This document shows positions 50,806 to 59,641 of a stretch of DNA of 64,000 nucleotides, one piece after another. The translations under genes and the position numbers were made by a program. Position 1 is the stretch's first letter; every line of letters starts with the position of its first letter. Where the stretch lies: positions 248,001 through 312,000 of the forward strand of contig NZ_CP095045.1 of the NCBI RefSeq assembly GCF_022919155.1, written 5' to 3'. Below the pieces are notes generated by a model. The model worked only from the letters and a program-made list of their open reading frames with translations, ran no database searches and was not told where the DNA came from. The stretch is from Leucobacter allii (GTDB lineage: Bacteria > Actinomycetota > Actinomycetes > Actinomycetales > Microbacteriaceae).

Positions 50806-52130
50806 CGCAGCCAGCCCGGCAGCTCGAACGCGCCGTTGATGTACGGCTCGGGGGAGATGAGCACCTGCTCCTGCTGCTGGATCTGGTAGGTCAGGTGCGG
50901 CATGCCCAGGCTCGGATCGTTCACGGCGTCCGGGTAGGGGATCGCGGTGAGGTCCTCCTCCGCGAAGCGGTACGTGCCCACGACCCCGCGGAAGGTGAGG
51001 CCCTTCATGGCCGCCGAGACCTTGTCGGAGTCGTAGGGGTCGCCGGCGCGCGAGGCGGCCTGGGCCCACATGCGCAGGATGTCGTACTGCGCCCCGGACT
51101 GGCTGAGGCCCGCCTCGGTGCCGAAGGCGTCGAGGTAGCGCTCGCGGAACCGGGTGCCGATGTCGTCGGGCAGCGTGCCGATCGTGGTCGACCAGATCAC
51201 CCCGTCGGCGGCGTCGCCCGCGAGCTCGAGGTACTCGGGCACGCTCGGCCCGTACTGCTGGTAGAGCAGGGAGGGCGTGGGCGCGGTGGCGAACTGCTTC
51301 GCGAAGCTCGCGAGGTCGCCGGCGAGGTAGTCCGTGACGAAGATGAGCCCGGGGGGATCGTTGCGGATCTTCGAGAGCTGCGGTCCCCAATCGGCGTAGG
51401 GCACCGAGACCTCCTCGTACATGGTGATGTCCCAGCCCAGTTCCTTGAGCCCGTCCATCATCACCGTCGCGATGGAGATCGAGTAGGAGTCGTTGCTCGC
51501 GATCACCGCGGCGGTCTGCGACGACGGGGTCCAGGCCCCCGAATCGATCCAGTCCGTCATCAGCTGCAGGAAGCCGCTCGCGTACCAGGGCTCCGTGGGG
51601 CAGCACTGGAAGATGTTGGTGATGCCGTGCTCCGCGACGTAGTCGGAGTTGGCCTGCAGCGTGTTGGTGTGGAACAGGGGCACCCCGCCCTCGGCGTAGG
51701 TGGGGAACTCGACGGAGGTGGTCGTCGTGTATCCGCCGGAGGCCGCGGCGACCTTCTCGCGGGAGACGAGGCGCTCGGCGACCTGGATGAAGTTCTCCGG
51801 CGCCTGGTCGCCCACATCGCCCACGACGAGCTCGACCTCGCGGCCGAGCACGCCGCCGGCCGCGTTGATGTCCTCGATCGCCAGCTTCGCGCCGCGCTCC
51901 ATCTCCTGCCCGTCGCCGGAGTACGGTCCCGTCACGGGCGCGACGAGGCCGAACTTGATGGTGCCGCCGCCTCCCGCGGTCGCGCTCGCGCCGCCGCGGG
52001 GCGCGGCGAAGTAGCCGCCGGCGCCGCCCGCGGCGATGCCGATCAGACCGGTGAGACCGGCCGTGCGCACGAGATCGCGCCGCGTGATCCGTTTCCTCTT
52101 GCCCCCGTGCGGGGGCTGCTGCTCGCTCAT
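50802..52130 (-). CDS. HAAT-family substrate-binding protein, Tat-type signal
   Basis: 442-aa Peripla_BP_6 (AmiC/LivK/UrtA-like) binding protein. The N-terminus has a twin-arginine signal (ITRRDLVRTAGLTGLIGIAAGG). The mature part includes IKFGLVAPVTGPYSGDGQEME, IEDINAAGGVLGREVELVVGD and the C-terminal YQIQQQEQVLISPEPYINGAFELPG. ATG 52130 has AGGAG 8 nt upstream; GTG 52139 is a weaker alternative. It is first in the importer operon. Its paralogue at 52260 is a cytoplasmic regulator with the same C-terminal block. Length and the SPEP ending suggest the amide/urea-type subgroup. Confidence 0.92.
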   Translation of the reverse strand: MSEQQPPHGGKRKRITRRDLVRTAGLTGLIGIAAGGAGGYFAAPRGGASATAGGGGTIKFGLVAPVTGPYSGDGQEMERGAKLAIEDINAAGGVLGREVELVVGDVGDQAPENFIQVAERLVSREKVAAASGGYTTTTSVEFPTYAEGGVPLFHTNTLQANSDYVAEHGITNIFQCCPTEPWYASGFLQLMTDWIDSGAWTPSSQTAAVIASNDSYSISIATVMMDGLKELGWDITMYEEVSVPYADWGPQLSKIRNDPPGLIFVTDYLAGDLASFAKQFATAPTPSLLYQQYGPSVPEYLELAGDAADGVIWSTTIGTLPDDIGTRFRERYLDAFGTEAGLSQSGAQYDILRMWAQAASRAGDPYDSDKVSAAMKGLTFRGVVGTYRFAEEDLTAIPYPDAVNDPSLGMPHLTYQIQQQEQVLISPEPYINGAFELPGWLR

Positions 52131-52220
52131 CTTGTCCACTCCTTCGTGCGAACGACCGTCGTCGCCGGCAGAACCCGGGCCGCGTCAGATTCATACGCTA
52201 GGTCACGGGTCGGGGCGGCG

Positions 52221-52237
52221 GCATGCGTCATTTGACG
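52221..52237 (-). promoter_or_regulatory. Shared 17-nt motif, site A (upstream of importer operon)
   Basis: Reads CGTCAAATGACGCATGC on the minus strand, 91 nt upstream of the binding-protein start. It matches site C at 54963-54979 at 15 of 17 positions and site B at 54928-54944 at 13 of 17. Its left part is itself an inverted repeat CGTCA-TT-TGACG on the plus strand. It is the likely binding site of the regulator encoded at 52260-53984. Confidence 0.68.
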
Positions 52238-52259
52238 GATCCGCGACCGGTGCGGCGGC

Positions 52260-53984
52260 TCAGCCGAGCCAGTGGGGGGCGCGGAACGCGGCCGCGCTGC
52301 CGAAAGGCTCCGGACTGATGAGCACGTGCTCGCCGTCCTGGATCTGGTAGATCTGGTGCGCCTGGCTCAGCGCCGCGTCGGCGGTCGTGTCGGGGTAGAG
52401 CTGTGGCGACTGACCCGTGTCGCCGAAGTAGTACACGCCGTTCACGCCCCGGTAGGGCCAGCGGCGCAGGTGCGCGACGACCTCGGACACGTCGCCGGGG
52501 TCGACGGAGGACCAGGCGGAGGCGAGCATCCGCACCTGGTCGTAGAGCGCTCCGCCGATCGACCACCCGGGATCCTCGCGGTACTTCGCGCGGTACTGCC
52601 TGCGGAACCGGCTGCCGAACTCGTCGTCGTAGGTGCCCGTGGTCGTCGACCAGACGACGCCGTCCGCCGCCCGACCGAGGGCGTCGATGAATGCGGGATT
52701 CGAGGGCGCGTAGATGCCGTGGATGAGCGCGGGGACGGGTCGGTGCAGGAAAGCGCGCAGGAAGGCCGCGAGCTCCTGGTCGAGGTAGCTGGCGAAGAGC
52801 ACCGCGGCGGGCCGCGTCCGCGCGAGATCCGTCACGATCGCCTCCCAGTCGGTCTCGCCCGGCGGGGTGAGGATCGGCTCCGCGACCTCCCATCCGCCCT
52901 CGGCCGCGAGCGCGCGCAGCGCGGGGGTGGCGAGCCGCATGCTCTGCGAGGGGAGTTCGAGCGAGACGATCCGGCGGTTCGGGGGCGTCCAGGAACCCGC
53001 CCGCTCCAGCTCGTCGAGCAGGCGGAGCATACCGGGCGCGTAGTGGTGCTCCGACGCGCACGTCTGGAAGATCGTGCCGTACTTCCACGGCTCGCGCTCG
53101 GCGCGCCGCACATCCGCCTCGAAGGTGGCGGTGTGCAGGAAGGGCTTGCCGTACGCGGCGATGCGATCGAGGGCCTCCGGCTGCTCGGCGCTCACGTAGC
53201 TCGTCACGATCGCGTCGACGTCGGCTTCGAAGAGCTCGTCGAGACCCGCGCTCACGCTCGCCCAGTCGAAGATGTCGACCTCCACCGGCACGGCCTCGAT
53301 GCTGCGCCCGCCGGCGCCGCCGTGCTGGTTGAGCTCGTCGATCGCGAGCAGCGCGCCGCCGAGGACTTGCGCCCCGTCGGAGACCGAGGAGCCGGGGCTC
53401 ACGATGCCGATCCTGATCGGCACCCGCGAGGAGATGTCGTCGCGGATCGGCCGGTACCCGGTGCCGAGCCGGCGCCGGTAGGCGAGTTCGAGCTCCGCGA
53501 CGCCGAGCCCGCCGCTCTCGGGCGGGCCGCCGGGCAGCGGCAGGCGCAGCAGGCCGAGGTCGACCGCGAGCGCGGCGAGGCCGCCGCGCGAGCTCTGCGC
53601 GAGCTTCTCGAGCAGGCGCTCGAGCTGCGTCGACACCGTGCGGGCGGAGGTGCCGAGCCGTTCGGCGATGCCGCCGTTGGTGCGGCCGAGGGCGACGAGC
53701 GTGAGCACGTCGAGTTCGCGCACGGTGAGCCCACGGGGCATCTCGCTCGGGCGGAGGCGCACGAAGACCCGCGCCGTGCCCGGGGTGCGGTCGCCGAGCG
53801 CGTGCGCGAGGGTCAGCTGCACGTCGATCCACTGGGTCTCGTCCCGCCAGACGAAGCGCAGGGCGGGGCGCCGGATGAGGAGGAACGCCTTCGCGTAGCC
53901 CCACAGCTCCGGCGGCACCTGCTTCGGCAGCGACTCCGCGGGCGTGTCGGCGGCGATGGTGCGCTCAACGACTCCCTGCAGCAC
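52260..53984 (-). CDS. LuxR-type HTH regulator fused to an ABC binding-protein domain
   Basis: 574-aa cytoplasmic protein with no signal peptide or membrane segment. About 85 N-terminal residues of unknown fold (FVWRDETQWIDVQLTLAHAL) are followed by a LuxR/FixJ-type HTH (about 86-129: LTVRELDVLTLVALGRTNGG, IAERLGTSARTVSTQLERLL) and a Peripla_BP_6 domain (about 190-573). That domain is a paralogue of the neighbouring importer's binding protein: GVVWSTTTGT versus GVIWSTTIGT, and YQIQDGEHVLISPEPFG versus YQIQQQEQVLISPEPYI. It most likely binds the imported ligand in the cytoplasm and controls the importer and hydantoinase operons. Start GTG 53984 has GGAGAGG upstream; a TTG at 54035 would add 17 residues. 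Confidence 0.9.
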   Translation of the reverse strand: MLQGVVERTIAADTPAESLPKQVPPELWGYAKAFLLIRRPALRFVWRDETQWIDVQLTLAHALGDRTPGTARVFVRLRPSEMPRGLTVRELDVLTLVALGRTNGGIAERLGTSARTVSTQLERLLEKLAQSSRGGLAALAVDLGLLRLPLPGGPPESGGLGVAELELAYRRRLGTGYRPIRDDISSRVPIRIGIVSPGSSVSDGAQVLGGALLAIDELNQHGGAGGRSIEAVPVEVDIFDWASVSAGLDELFEADVDAIVTSYVSAEQPEALDRIAAYGKPFLHTATFEADVRRAEREPWKYGTIFQTCASEHHYAPGMLRLLDELERAGSWTPPNRRIVSLELPSQSMRLATPALRALAAEGGWEVAEPILTPPGETDWEAIVTDLARTRPAAVLFASYLDQELAAFLRAFLHRPVPALIHGIYAPSNPAFIDALGRAADGVVWSTTTGTYDDEFGSRFRRQYRAKYREDPGWSIGGALYDQVRMLASAWSSVDPGDVSEVVAHLRRWPYRGVNGVYYFGDTGQSPQLYPDTTADAALSQAHQIYQIQDGEHVLISPEPFGSAAAFRAPHWLG

Positions 53985-54053
53985 GAGCACCTCTCCATCC
54001 GATCGCCCGCCGAGCGGGTAGGGCGATCCTAACAAGCCGGGTGCGCCGGGGAG

Positions 54054-54860
54054 TCACCCGAACTGCACACCGCCGTTGACGGCGATGCGCTGCCCGGTCA
54101 CGTAGCGGCTGTCGTCCGCGAGCAGCCAGGCGACCGTATCGGCGATGTCCTCGGGGGTGCCGTGGCGACCGAGGGGCACCTGGGCGCGCAGCTCCGCATA
54201 GCGCTGCTCGGCCGTGACGCCGCGCTCGCGGGCCTGGAACTCGACCTCCTCCGCGTGCATCGGCGTGAGGATGAACCCCGGCGCGACCGTGTTGCAGGTG
54301 ATCCCGGCCGGTCCGAGCTCGACCGCCAGCACGCGGGTGAGCGTGTGGATCGCCCCTTTGCTGGCGCAGTAGGGAGCGCCGCCGACCACCGGCTCGTCCC
54401 CGAACAGCGACCCCATGTTCACGACGCGCCCGCGCCGGGAGCGTTCGAGATGCGGGATCGCGAGCTGGGTGAGCGCGACGACGGCGATCACGTTCACCTC
54501 GAGGGTGCGACGCAGCCCGTCGAGGTCGAGTCGCGCGACCTCTGCGGCCTCGCCGCCGCTGGCCGCGTTGTTGACGAGCGCGTCGATGCCGCCGAAGGCC
54601 GCCGCCGTCGCATCGACGAGCTCCTGCCGCACGGCGGGGTCGGCGAGGTCGCCCGCGACCGCGACGACCCTGCGGTCCGCGATCTCCGCGGCGAAGCGCT
54701 CGCGCAGTCGCGAGGAGACGTCGCACACGCCCAATCGGAAGCCGTCGGCGAGCAGCCGCGCGGCGCTCGCGAGGCCGATGCCGGATGCCGCGCCCGTGAC
54801 GATCGCGACGGGTCCGTCGCCCGCGCGGGCCGACCCCGCGCGCGGTGCTGCTGTCGACAT
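54054..54860 (-). CDS. SDR-family oxidoreductase (3-oxoacyl-ACP-reductase-like)
   Basis: 268-aa classical SDR. Motifs: AIVTGAASGIGLASAARL near residue 20, LVNNAASGGEAAEV near 102, Ser in VVNMGSLFGDE and YCASKGAIHTL as YxxxK; end VTGQRIAVNGGVQFG. Asp in LGVCDVSSRL favours NAD. ATG 54860 has GAGAGGGA upstream. It precedes the LuxR/binding-protein regulator with a short gap and probably shares its transcript, and it is divergent from hyuA. It would oxidise or reduce an intermediate of the cyclic-amide pathway. Confidence 0.92.
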   Translation of the reverse strand: MSTAAPRAGSARAGDGPVAIVTGAASGIGLASAARLLADGFRLGVCDVSSRLRERFAAEIADRRVVAVAGDLADPAVRQELVDATAAAFGGIDALVNNAASGGEAAEVARLDLDGLRRTLEVNVIAVVALTQLAIPHLERSRRGRVVNMGSLFGDEPVVGGAPYCASKGAIHTLTRVLAVELGPAGITCNTVAPGFILTPMHAEEVEFQARERGVTAEQRYAELRAQVPLGRHGTPEDIADTVAWLLADDSRYVTGQRIAVNGGVQFG

Positions 54861-54927
54861 GTGTTCCCTCTCACCCGGTCGGACGCGTTCGCGTCCACTC
54901 TGGCGCGAATGCCGCGACCCGGCAATC

Positions 54928-54944
54928 CGGCGATTGACGTATGC
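54928..54944 (+). promoter_or_regulatory. Shared 17-nt motif, site B (SDR/hyuA divergent region)
   Basis: CGGCGATTGACGTATGC; 13 of 17 identical to site A and to site C. It is 68 nt upstream of the SDR start and 113 nt upstream of hyuA, 35 nt before site C in the same orientation, giving a tandem arrangement that could bind two regulator molecules. Confidence 0.55.
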
Positions 54945-54962
54945 GCGGCGGGCCCGGGGGTA

Positions 54963-54979
54963 CGTCGAATGACCCATGC
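54963..54979 (+). promoter_or_regulatory. Shared 17-nt motif, site C (upstream of hyuA)
   Basis: CGTCGAATGACCCATGC; 15 of 17 identical to site A upstream of the importer operon. It lies 78 nt before the hyuA ATG in the orientation of hyuA transcription. The rest of the 54861-55056 gap shows no other clear signal than the hyuA ribosome site GAGGGGAG. Confidence 0.66.
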
Positions 54980-55056
54980 GCACCGTGCGCCGCCGTCAGC
55001 ACAATGAGGAGGACCGGGGCGGCGTCCGTCGCCCCGACGGACGAGGGGAGTCGGCG

Positions 55057-57123
55057 ATGACGACGCCGCGATGGACGATCAGCATCGATGCGGGAGGCAC
55101 GTTCACCGATGCGGTCGCGCGCAGCAGCGGCGGAGCCATCCGGGAGGCCAAAGTCGCCTCCACACCGGAGGATCCGTCGCTGGGACTGCGCAACGCGGTC
55201 GCCGCGCTCGAGGGGCAGGGCGTGCAGCTCCCCGACGTGTCCCTCGTCTGCCACGGCACCACCGTCGCCACCAACGCGACGCTCACGGGGGCGCTCGGCC
55301 GGGCCGCGCTCGTCACGACGGCGGGATTCCGCGACGTGCTCGGATACCGGCAGCAGCATCGCCCCGACGTCTACAGCCTGACCCCGAGCCGCCCGGCGGA
55401 GCTCGTGCCGCGGGAGCTGCGCTTCGAGATCGAGGAGCGCCTCGATTCCGCGGGGCGCGTGCTCGCCCCGGTGGACCCCGCGAGCCTCGAATCCGTCATC
55501 GCGCGGCTGCGCGAGGCGGCCCCCGAGGCCATCGCGGTCTCGCTGCTGTTCAGCTACCTCGACGACGCCCACGAGCGCCAGGTCGGCGCCGCCCTCCGCG
55601 CCGCGTTCCCCGATACGCCGGTGACCCTCTCCTCCGAGGTGGCGCGCGAGTTCCGCGAGTACCCGCGCACGGCGACGACCGCCATCAACGCCGCACTGCG
55701 CCCCCTCGTCGAGGCGTACCTCGGCCGCGCGAGCGGGGCGCTCGCCGCGAGCGGCGTCGCCTCCCCGCTGCTGGTGATGCAGTCGAACGGCGGCAGCGCC
55801 CCCGCGTCGCGCGCGGGGGCCGACGCGCACCGGCTCGTGCTCTCCGGGCCGGCCGGCGGCGTCGCCGGGCTGCGGGCGCTCGCGGAGTCGCTCGACGAGC
55901 CGAACCTCATCAGCCTCGACATGGGAGGCACCTCGACCGACGTCTGCCTGCTGCGGGGCGGGGCGATCCCGTTCACGACCGTGCAGGAGATCCAGGACCA
56001 CACCCTGCTCGCGCCGACGGTCGACATCCACACGATCGGCGCCGGCGGCGGCAGCATCGCCTGGATCGACCGGGCCGGGAGCCTCAAGGTCGGCCCGGCG
56101 TCGGCGAAGGCCGTGCCCGGGCCCGCCTGCTACGGGCGCGGCGGCGTCGAGCCCACGATCAGCGACGCCCACGTCGTCCTCGGCACGCTGGGGGCGGGCG
56201 AGCTCGCCGGCGGCCTCGTGATCGACCGCGATCTCGCCGCGGCCGCGGTCTCCCGCGTCGCCGGACCGCTCGGCATGACGGTCGAGGAGGGCGCGGAGGC
56301 GATCCTCGCGATCGGCCTCGCCCACATGGTCCGCGCCGTCCGCAAGGTGAGCGTCGAGCGCGGGCTCGACGCCAGGGAGTTCTCGCTCGTGCCCTTCGGA
56401 GGGGCGGGTCCGCTCCATGCCGGCCTGATCCTGCGGCACCTGGCGCTCAAGCAGGCCATCATCCCCGTGCGTCCCGGCCTCTTCGCCGCGGACGGTCTGC
56501 TCGTCGCCGGCCTGAAGCTCGACCGGTCGCAGACCCTGCTGTGCGAAGCGGGGCCCGAGCGCATCCCGGAGATCCGGGACTGGTTCGCGGCCAGCGCGCG
56601 CGAGGCCGCAGACCAGCTCGCCCGTGACGGGGTCGGCGCCGAGCGCGTCGAGTACGCGGCGACGGTGGACTGCCGGTACCGGGGCCAGGGCTTCGAGCTC
56701 AACGTGGCGCTCGACGGCTGGGGCGAGGCCGAGCTCGCGGACATCCCCGCGCGGTTCCACGCGGCGCATCACGAGCGCTACGGGCACAGCAACGCGGGCG
56801 AGCCGGTCGAGATCGTCACGGTGCGGCTCACGACGACGGGCGGGATCGAGCGCGCCGCCGAGCGCCGCGTCCCGGCGCCGGAGCGGCGACTGCCCGCGGA
56901 CGCCGTCGTCGCCGAGCGCGAGGTGCTCCTCCCGGGCTGCGGCCGTGTCGTCGCGCCGATCGTCGACCGCGGGCTCCTGCCTGCGGGGGCCGCGTTCCAC
57001 GGCCCCGCCATCATCCAGCAGATGGATGCCACGACGGTGATCCTTCCGGGCCAGCTGGTGCGCGTCACCAGCACGCTCGATCTCATCGTCACCGAGGACG
57101 CACGAGCAGAGGAGTCGCGATGA
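55057..57123 (+). CDS. hyuA: Hydantoinase/oxoprolinase subunit A
   Basis: 688-aa ATP-dependent amidohydrolase subunit of the HyuA/N-methylhydantoinase/acetone carboxylase family. It begins with the actin-like nucleotide motif ISIDAGGTFTDAVA (about 8-21), has CHGTTVATNATLTG near 70, FSYLDDAHERQVG near 167, the SLDMGGTSTDVCLL phosphate motif near 287 and IGAGGGSIAWID near 328. The family opens cyclic amides such as hydantoins or 5-oxoproline with ATP. ATG 55057 has GAGGGGAG upstream, and hyuB follows with 4-nt overlap. Substrate not fixed by sequence. Confidence 0.93.
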   Translation: MTTPRWTISIDAGGTFTDAVARSSGGAIREAKVASTPEDPSLGLRNAVAALEGQGVQLPDVSLVCHGTTVATNATLTGALGRAALVTTAGFRDVLGYRQQHRPDVYSLTPSRPAELVPRELRFEIEERLDSAGRVLAPVDPASLESVIARLREAAPEAIAVSLLFSYLDDAHERQVGAALRAAFPDTPVTLSSEVAREFREYPRTATTAINAALRPLVEAYLGRASGALAASGVASPLLVMQSNGGSAPASRAGADAHRLVLSGPAGGVAGLRALAESLDEPNLISLDMGGTSTDVCLLRGGAIPFTTVQEIQDHTLLAPTVDIHTIGAGGGSIAWIDRAGSLKVGPASAKAVPGPACYGRGGVEPTISDAHVVLGTLGAGELAGGLVIDRDLAAAAVSRVAGPLGMTVEEGAEAILAIGLAHMVRAVRKVSVERGLDAREFSLVPFGGAGPLHAGLILRHLALKQAIIPVRPGLFAADGLLVAGLKLDRSQTLLCEAGPERIPEIRDWFAASAREAADQLARDGVGAERVEYAATVDCRYRGQGFELNVALDGWGEAELADIPARFHAAHHERYGHSNAGEPVEIVTVRLTTTGGIERAAERRVPAPERRLPADAVVAEREVLLPGCGRVVAPIVDRGLLPAGAAFHGPAIIQQMDATTVILPGQLVRVTSTLDLIVTEDARAEESR

Positions 57124-58784
57124 GCGCCACCGTGGACACCGTCACCTTCGAAGTCGCCTCCGCCGCCCTGCAATCGGCGGCCGAGGAGATGGGCAGCGTG
57201 CTGAAGCGATCGAGCTACAGCCCCATCATCCGCGACATGGACGACTTCTCCTGCGCGCTCTTCACCGCCGAGGGCGACCTCGCGGCGCAGGCCGACTACA
57301 TCCCGGCGCAGCTCGGGGCCATGTCGCTCGTCGTCCAGTCGATCCTCCGCCGCTGGGACGGCAGGATCCGGGAGGGGGACGCCTACATCTGCAACCATCC
57401 GTACCAGGGCGCCATGCACCTCCCGGACGTCAACATCGTCACCCCGATCTTCGTGGGCGGCGCGCTCGTCGCCTGGGCCGGAACGGCCGCGCACCACATC
57501 GACGTCGGCGGCGTGAACCCGGGCAGCGAGGGGCCGGAGCTCGGCGAGCTGTACGGCGAGGGGGTCGTCATGCCGCCGATACGGCTGTCGATCGCCGGCG
57601 AGGAGAACGAGGATCTCGTGGCGCTGCTGACCGAGAACTTCCGCGATCCGCTCTCCACGCTGAGCGACCTCCGCGCGCAGCGCGCCGCGTGCCATCTCGG
57701 GGCCGAACGGGTCGCGGAGCTCGCCGAGCTGTACGGGACCGAGCCGCTGCTCGAGGTGATGCGACGCATGCTCACGAGCGTGGAGGCGACGATCGGCCGC
57801 CTGTTCGCGGAGCTGCCGGACGGCGTCGGCGAGGCGGAGGGGTCGCTCGACGACGACGGCCGCGGCGGCGATCCGACCCGCATCCACGCGCGCATCGAGA
57901 AGCGCGGGGACCGGCTGGCGATCGACCTCTCCGGCTGCGACCCGCAGACGGCGGGCGCGATGAATATCCCGTGGGCGAGCGCGCGAGCGGCGCTCGTGTA
58001 CGCCGTCCGCGCCGTCGTGGCCTCGGAGATGCGGGCGAACGATGGAGTGCTGCGCGTGCTCGACATCACCGCACCCCAGGGCAGCGTCGTGAATCCGCTC
58101 CCGCCGGCCGCCGTGTCGATCAGGCACAACTCGTGCCAGCGGCTCGCGGACACGCTGATCCGGGCCATGCACGCGATCTGGCCGGATCGGGCGGTCGCCT
58201 CGAGCCAGGTCAGCTTCTTCAGCTTCAACATCGGCTCGACCCACCCGCGCACGGGCGCCGCGTCCGTGATGGCGGATGTCGTGGGCGGCGGCACGGGCGC
58301 GACGCCGCACGGCGACGGACTCGACGGCGTGGACACCTACATGGCCAACGTGGGGGTCATGCCGACGGAGGTGGTGGAGACGAACTACAACGTGCGGATC
58401 CGGCGGACCGAGTTCCGGCCGGGGTCGCAGGGGCTCGGCCGGTTCCACGGCGGGCTCGGCCTCGTGCGCGAGTACGAGATCCTCGAACATCCGCAGCACG
58501 CGACCTTCTACGCGGAGCAGACCGACGCCCGATTCGCCCCGGCGGGCGCCGCGGGCGGCACCGGGGCGCTGCCGACGGTCATCACGGTCATCGGGCCGGA
58601 CGGTGCCGTGATCGATCGCCCCACGAAGACCTCTCGGGTGCTCGCGCCCGGCACGATCGTGCGGGTGGAGAGCGCGGGCGGCGGGGGCTACGGCGATGCC
58701 GCCGAACGCCCGGAGGAGCTGCGCGAGCGGGATGCGCGCGAAGGACGGCTCGGCGCCGTCAACGCAGAGGAGGAGACGAGATGA
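57120..58784 (+). CDS. hyuB: Hydantoinase/oxoprolinase subunit B
   Basis: 554-aa partner of HyuA. Typical motifs: SAAEEMGSVLKRSSYSPIIRDMDDFSC (residues about 18-45), the HPYQGAMHLPDVNIVTPIF block near 98 with likely metal-binding His and Asp, GTAAHHIDVGGVNPGS and the C-terminal GGGGYGDAAERP tail near 520. Length is normal. ATG 57120 overlaps hyuA stop (ATGA), and its own stop overlaps the deacetylase-like gene start by 4 nt, so the pathway genes form a tight operon. Confidence 0.94.
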   Translation: MSATVDTVTFEVASAALQSAAEEMGSVLKRSSYSPIIRDMDDFSCALFTAEGDLAAQADYIPAQLGAMSLVVQSILRRWDGRIREGDAYICNHPYQGAMHLPDVNIVTPIFVGGALVAWAGTAAHHIDVGGVNPGSEGPELGELYGEGVVMPPIRLSIAGEENEDLVALLTENFRDPLSTLSDLRAQRAACHLGAERVAELAELYGTEPLLEVMRRMLTSVEATIGRLFAELPDGVGEAEGSLDDDGRGGDPTRIHARIEKRGDRLAIDLSGCDPQTAGAMNIPWASARAALVYAVRAVVASEMRANDGVLRVLDITAPQGSVVNPLPPAAVSIRHNSCQRLADTLIRAMHAIWPDRAVASSQVSFFSFNIGSTHPRTGAASVMADVVGGGTGATPHGDGLDGVDTYMANVGVMPTEVVETNYNVRIRRTEFRPGSQGLGRFHGGLGLVREYEILEHPQHATFYAEQTDARFAPAGAAGGTGALPTVITVIGPDGAVIDRPTKTSRVLAPGTIVRVESAGGGGYGDAAERPEELRERDAREGRLGAVNAEEETR

Positions 58785-59641
58785 CGCAGTGGCCAGGGGG
58801 GCATCGCTACGGAGCGACCCTCAGCTTCGACTTCGACGCCGAGGAGGTCTGGATCGGCGAGAACCCCGCCAACGCCGCGGCGCCCGGAGTGCTCTCGCAG
58901 GGCGCCTACGGACCGAAGGTGGGGCTGCCGCTGATCCTCCGTCTGCTCGCGCGGCGCGGGATCGCCGCGAGCTTCTACATCTGCGGCAAGGACGCGCTGC
59001 GGCACCCCGATGCGGTGCGCGCGATCATCGACGCCGGTCACGAGGTCGCGCATCACGGGCACTCGCACACCTCGCCGACCGCGCTCACCGCGCAGCAGGA
59101 GCGGGACGAGCTCGAGGCCGGCCTCGAGGCGCTCCGAGCCCTCGGCGCCGAGGTGGTCGGCTACCGTTCGCCGTCGTGGGAGTTCAGCGCGCGGACGCTC
59201 GACCTGCTCGTCGAGGCCGGATTCGCGTACAGCTCGAACCTGCTCGACGATCTCGTGCCGTACCGGCACCCCGCGCACGACATCATGGAGGTGCCGATCT
59301 CCTGGATCCTCGACGACGCCCCGCACTTCTGGTTCGCGAACGACACCTGGGAGAAGACCATCCGCTCGCCGGGGGAGGTGCTGGACGTCTGGCTGCCCGA
59401 GATCGACGGCATCGCCGGGCTCGGCGGCCATGTGATGGTCACGACGCATCCCATGCTGTCCGGCCGGCCCTCCCGGCTCCAGATGCTCGACACGGTCATC
59501 GGCCACCTGCAGGACACCGGGGCGTGGATCGCCACGACCCGCGAGGTCGCCGCCCACGCCCGCGCGAACGGTCCGCTCGCGCTCGACCTGGACGCGTGGA
59601 CCGGCCCCGCGGGCGGCGCGGGGCCGGAGGCCCGCGGATGA
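58781..59641 (+). CDS. Polysaccharide-deacetylase-fold hydrolase (allantoinase/imidase-like)
   Basis: 286-aa NodB-fold metal-dependent hydrolase. Catalytic Asp/metal Asp in LSFDFDAEE (residues 15-21), metal His pair in GHEVAHHGHSH near 87, YRSPSWEFS near 128, and the C-terminal VMVTTHPMLSGR His motif. No signal peptide, so it acts in the cytoplasm. Cytoplasmic members include PuuE allantoinase and cyclic imidases that open amide rings, which fits the hydantoinase operon better than carbohydrate deacetylation. ATG 58781 overlaps the hyuB stop, and its stop overlaps the next start by 4 nt. Confidence 0.88.
   Translation: MTQWPGGHRYGATLSFDFDAEEVWIGENPANAAAPGVLSQGAYGPKVGLPLILRLLARRGIAASFYICGKDALRHPDAVRAIIDAGHEVAHHGHSHTSPTALTAQQERDELEAGLEALRALGAEVVGYRSPSWEFSARTLDLLVEAGFAYSSNLLDDLVPYRHPAHDIMEVPISWILDDAPHFWFANDTWEKTIRSPGEVLDVWLPEIDGIAGLGGHVMVTTHPMLSGRPSRLQMLDTVIGHLQDTGAWIATTREVAAHARANGPLALDLDAWTGPAGGAGPEARG

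Noticed and set aside
58781..59641. Cell-wall polysaccharide or chitin deacetylase
   Set aside because: There is no signal peptide or membrane anchor, and the gene is translationally coupled to hydantoinase genes.
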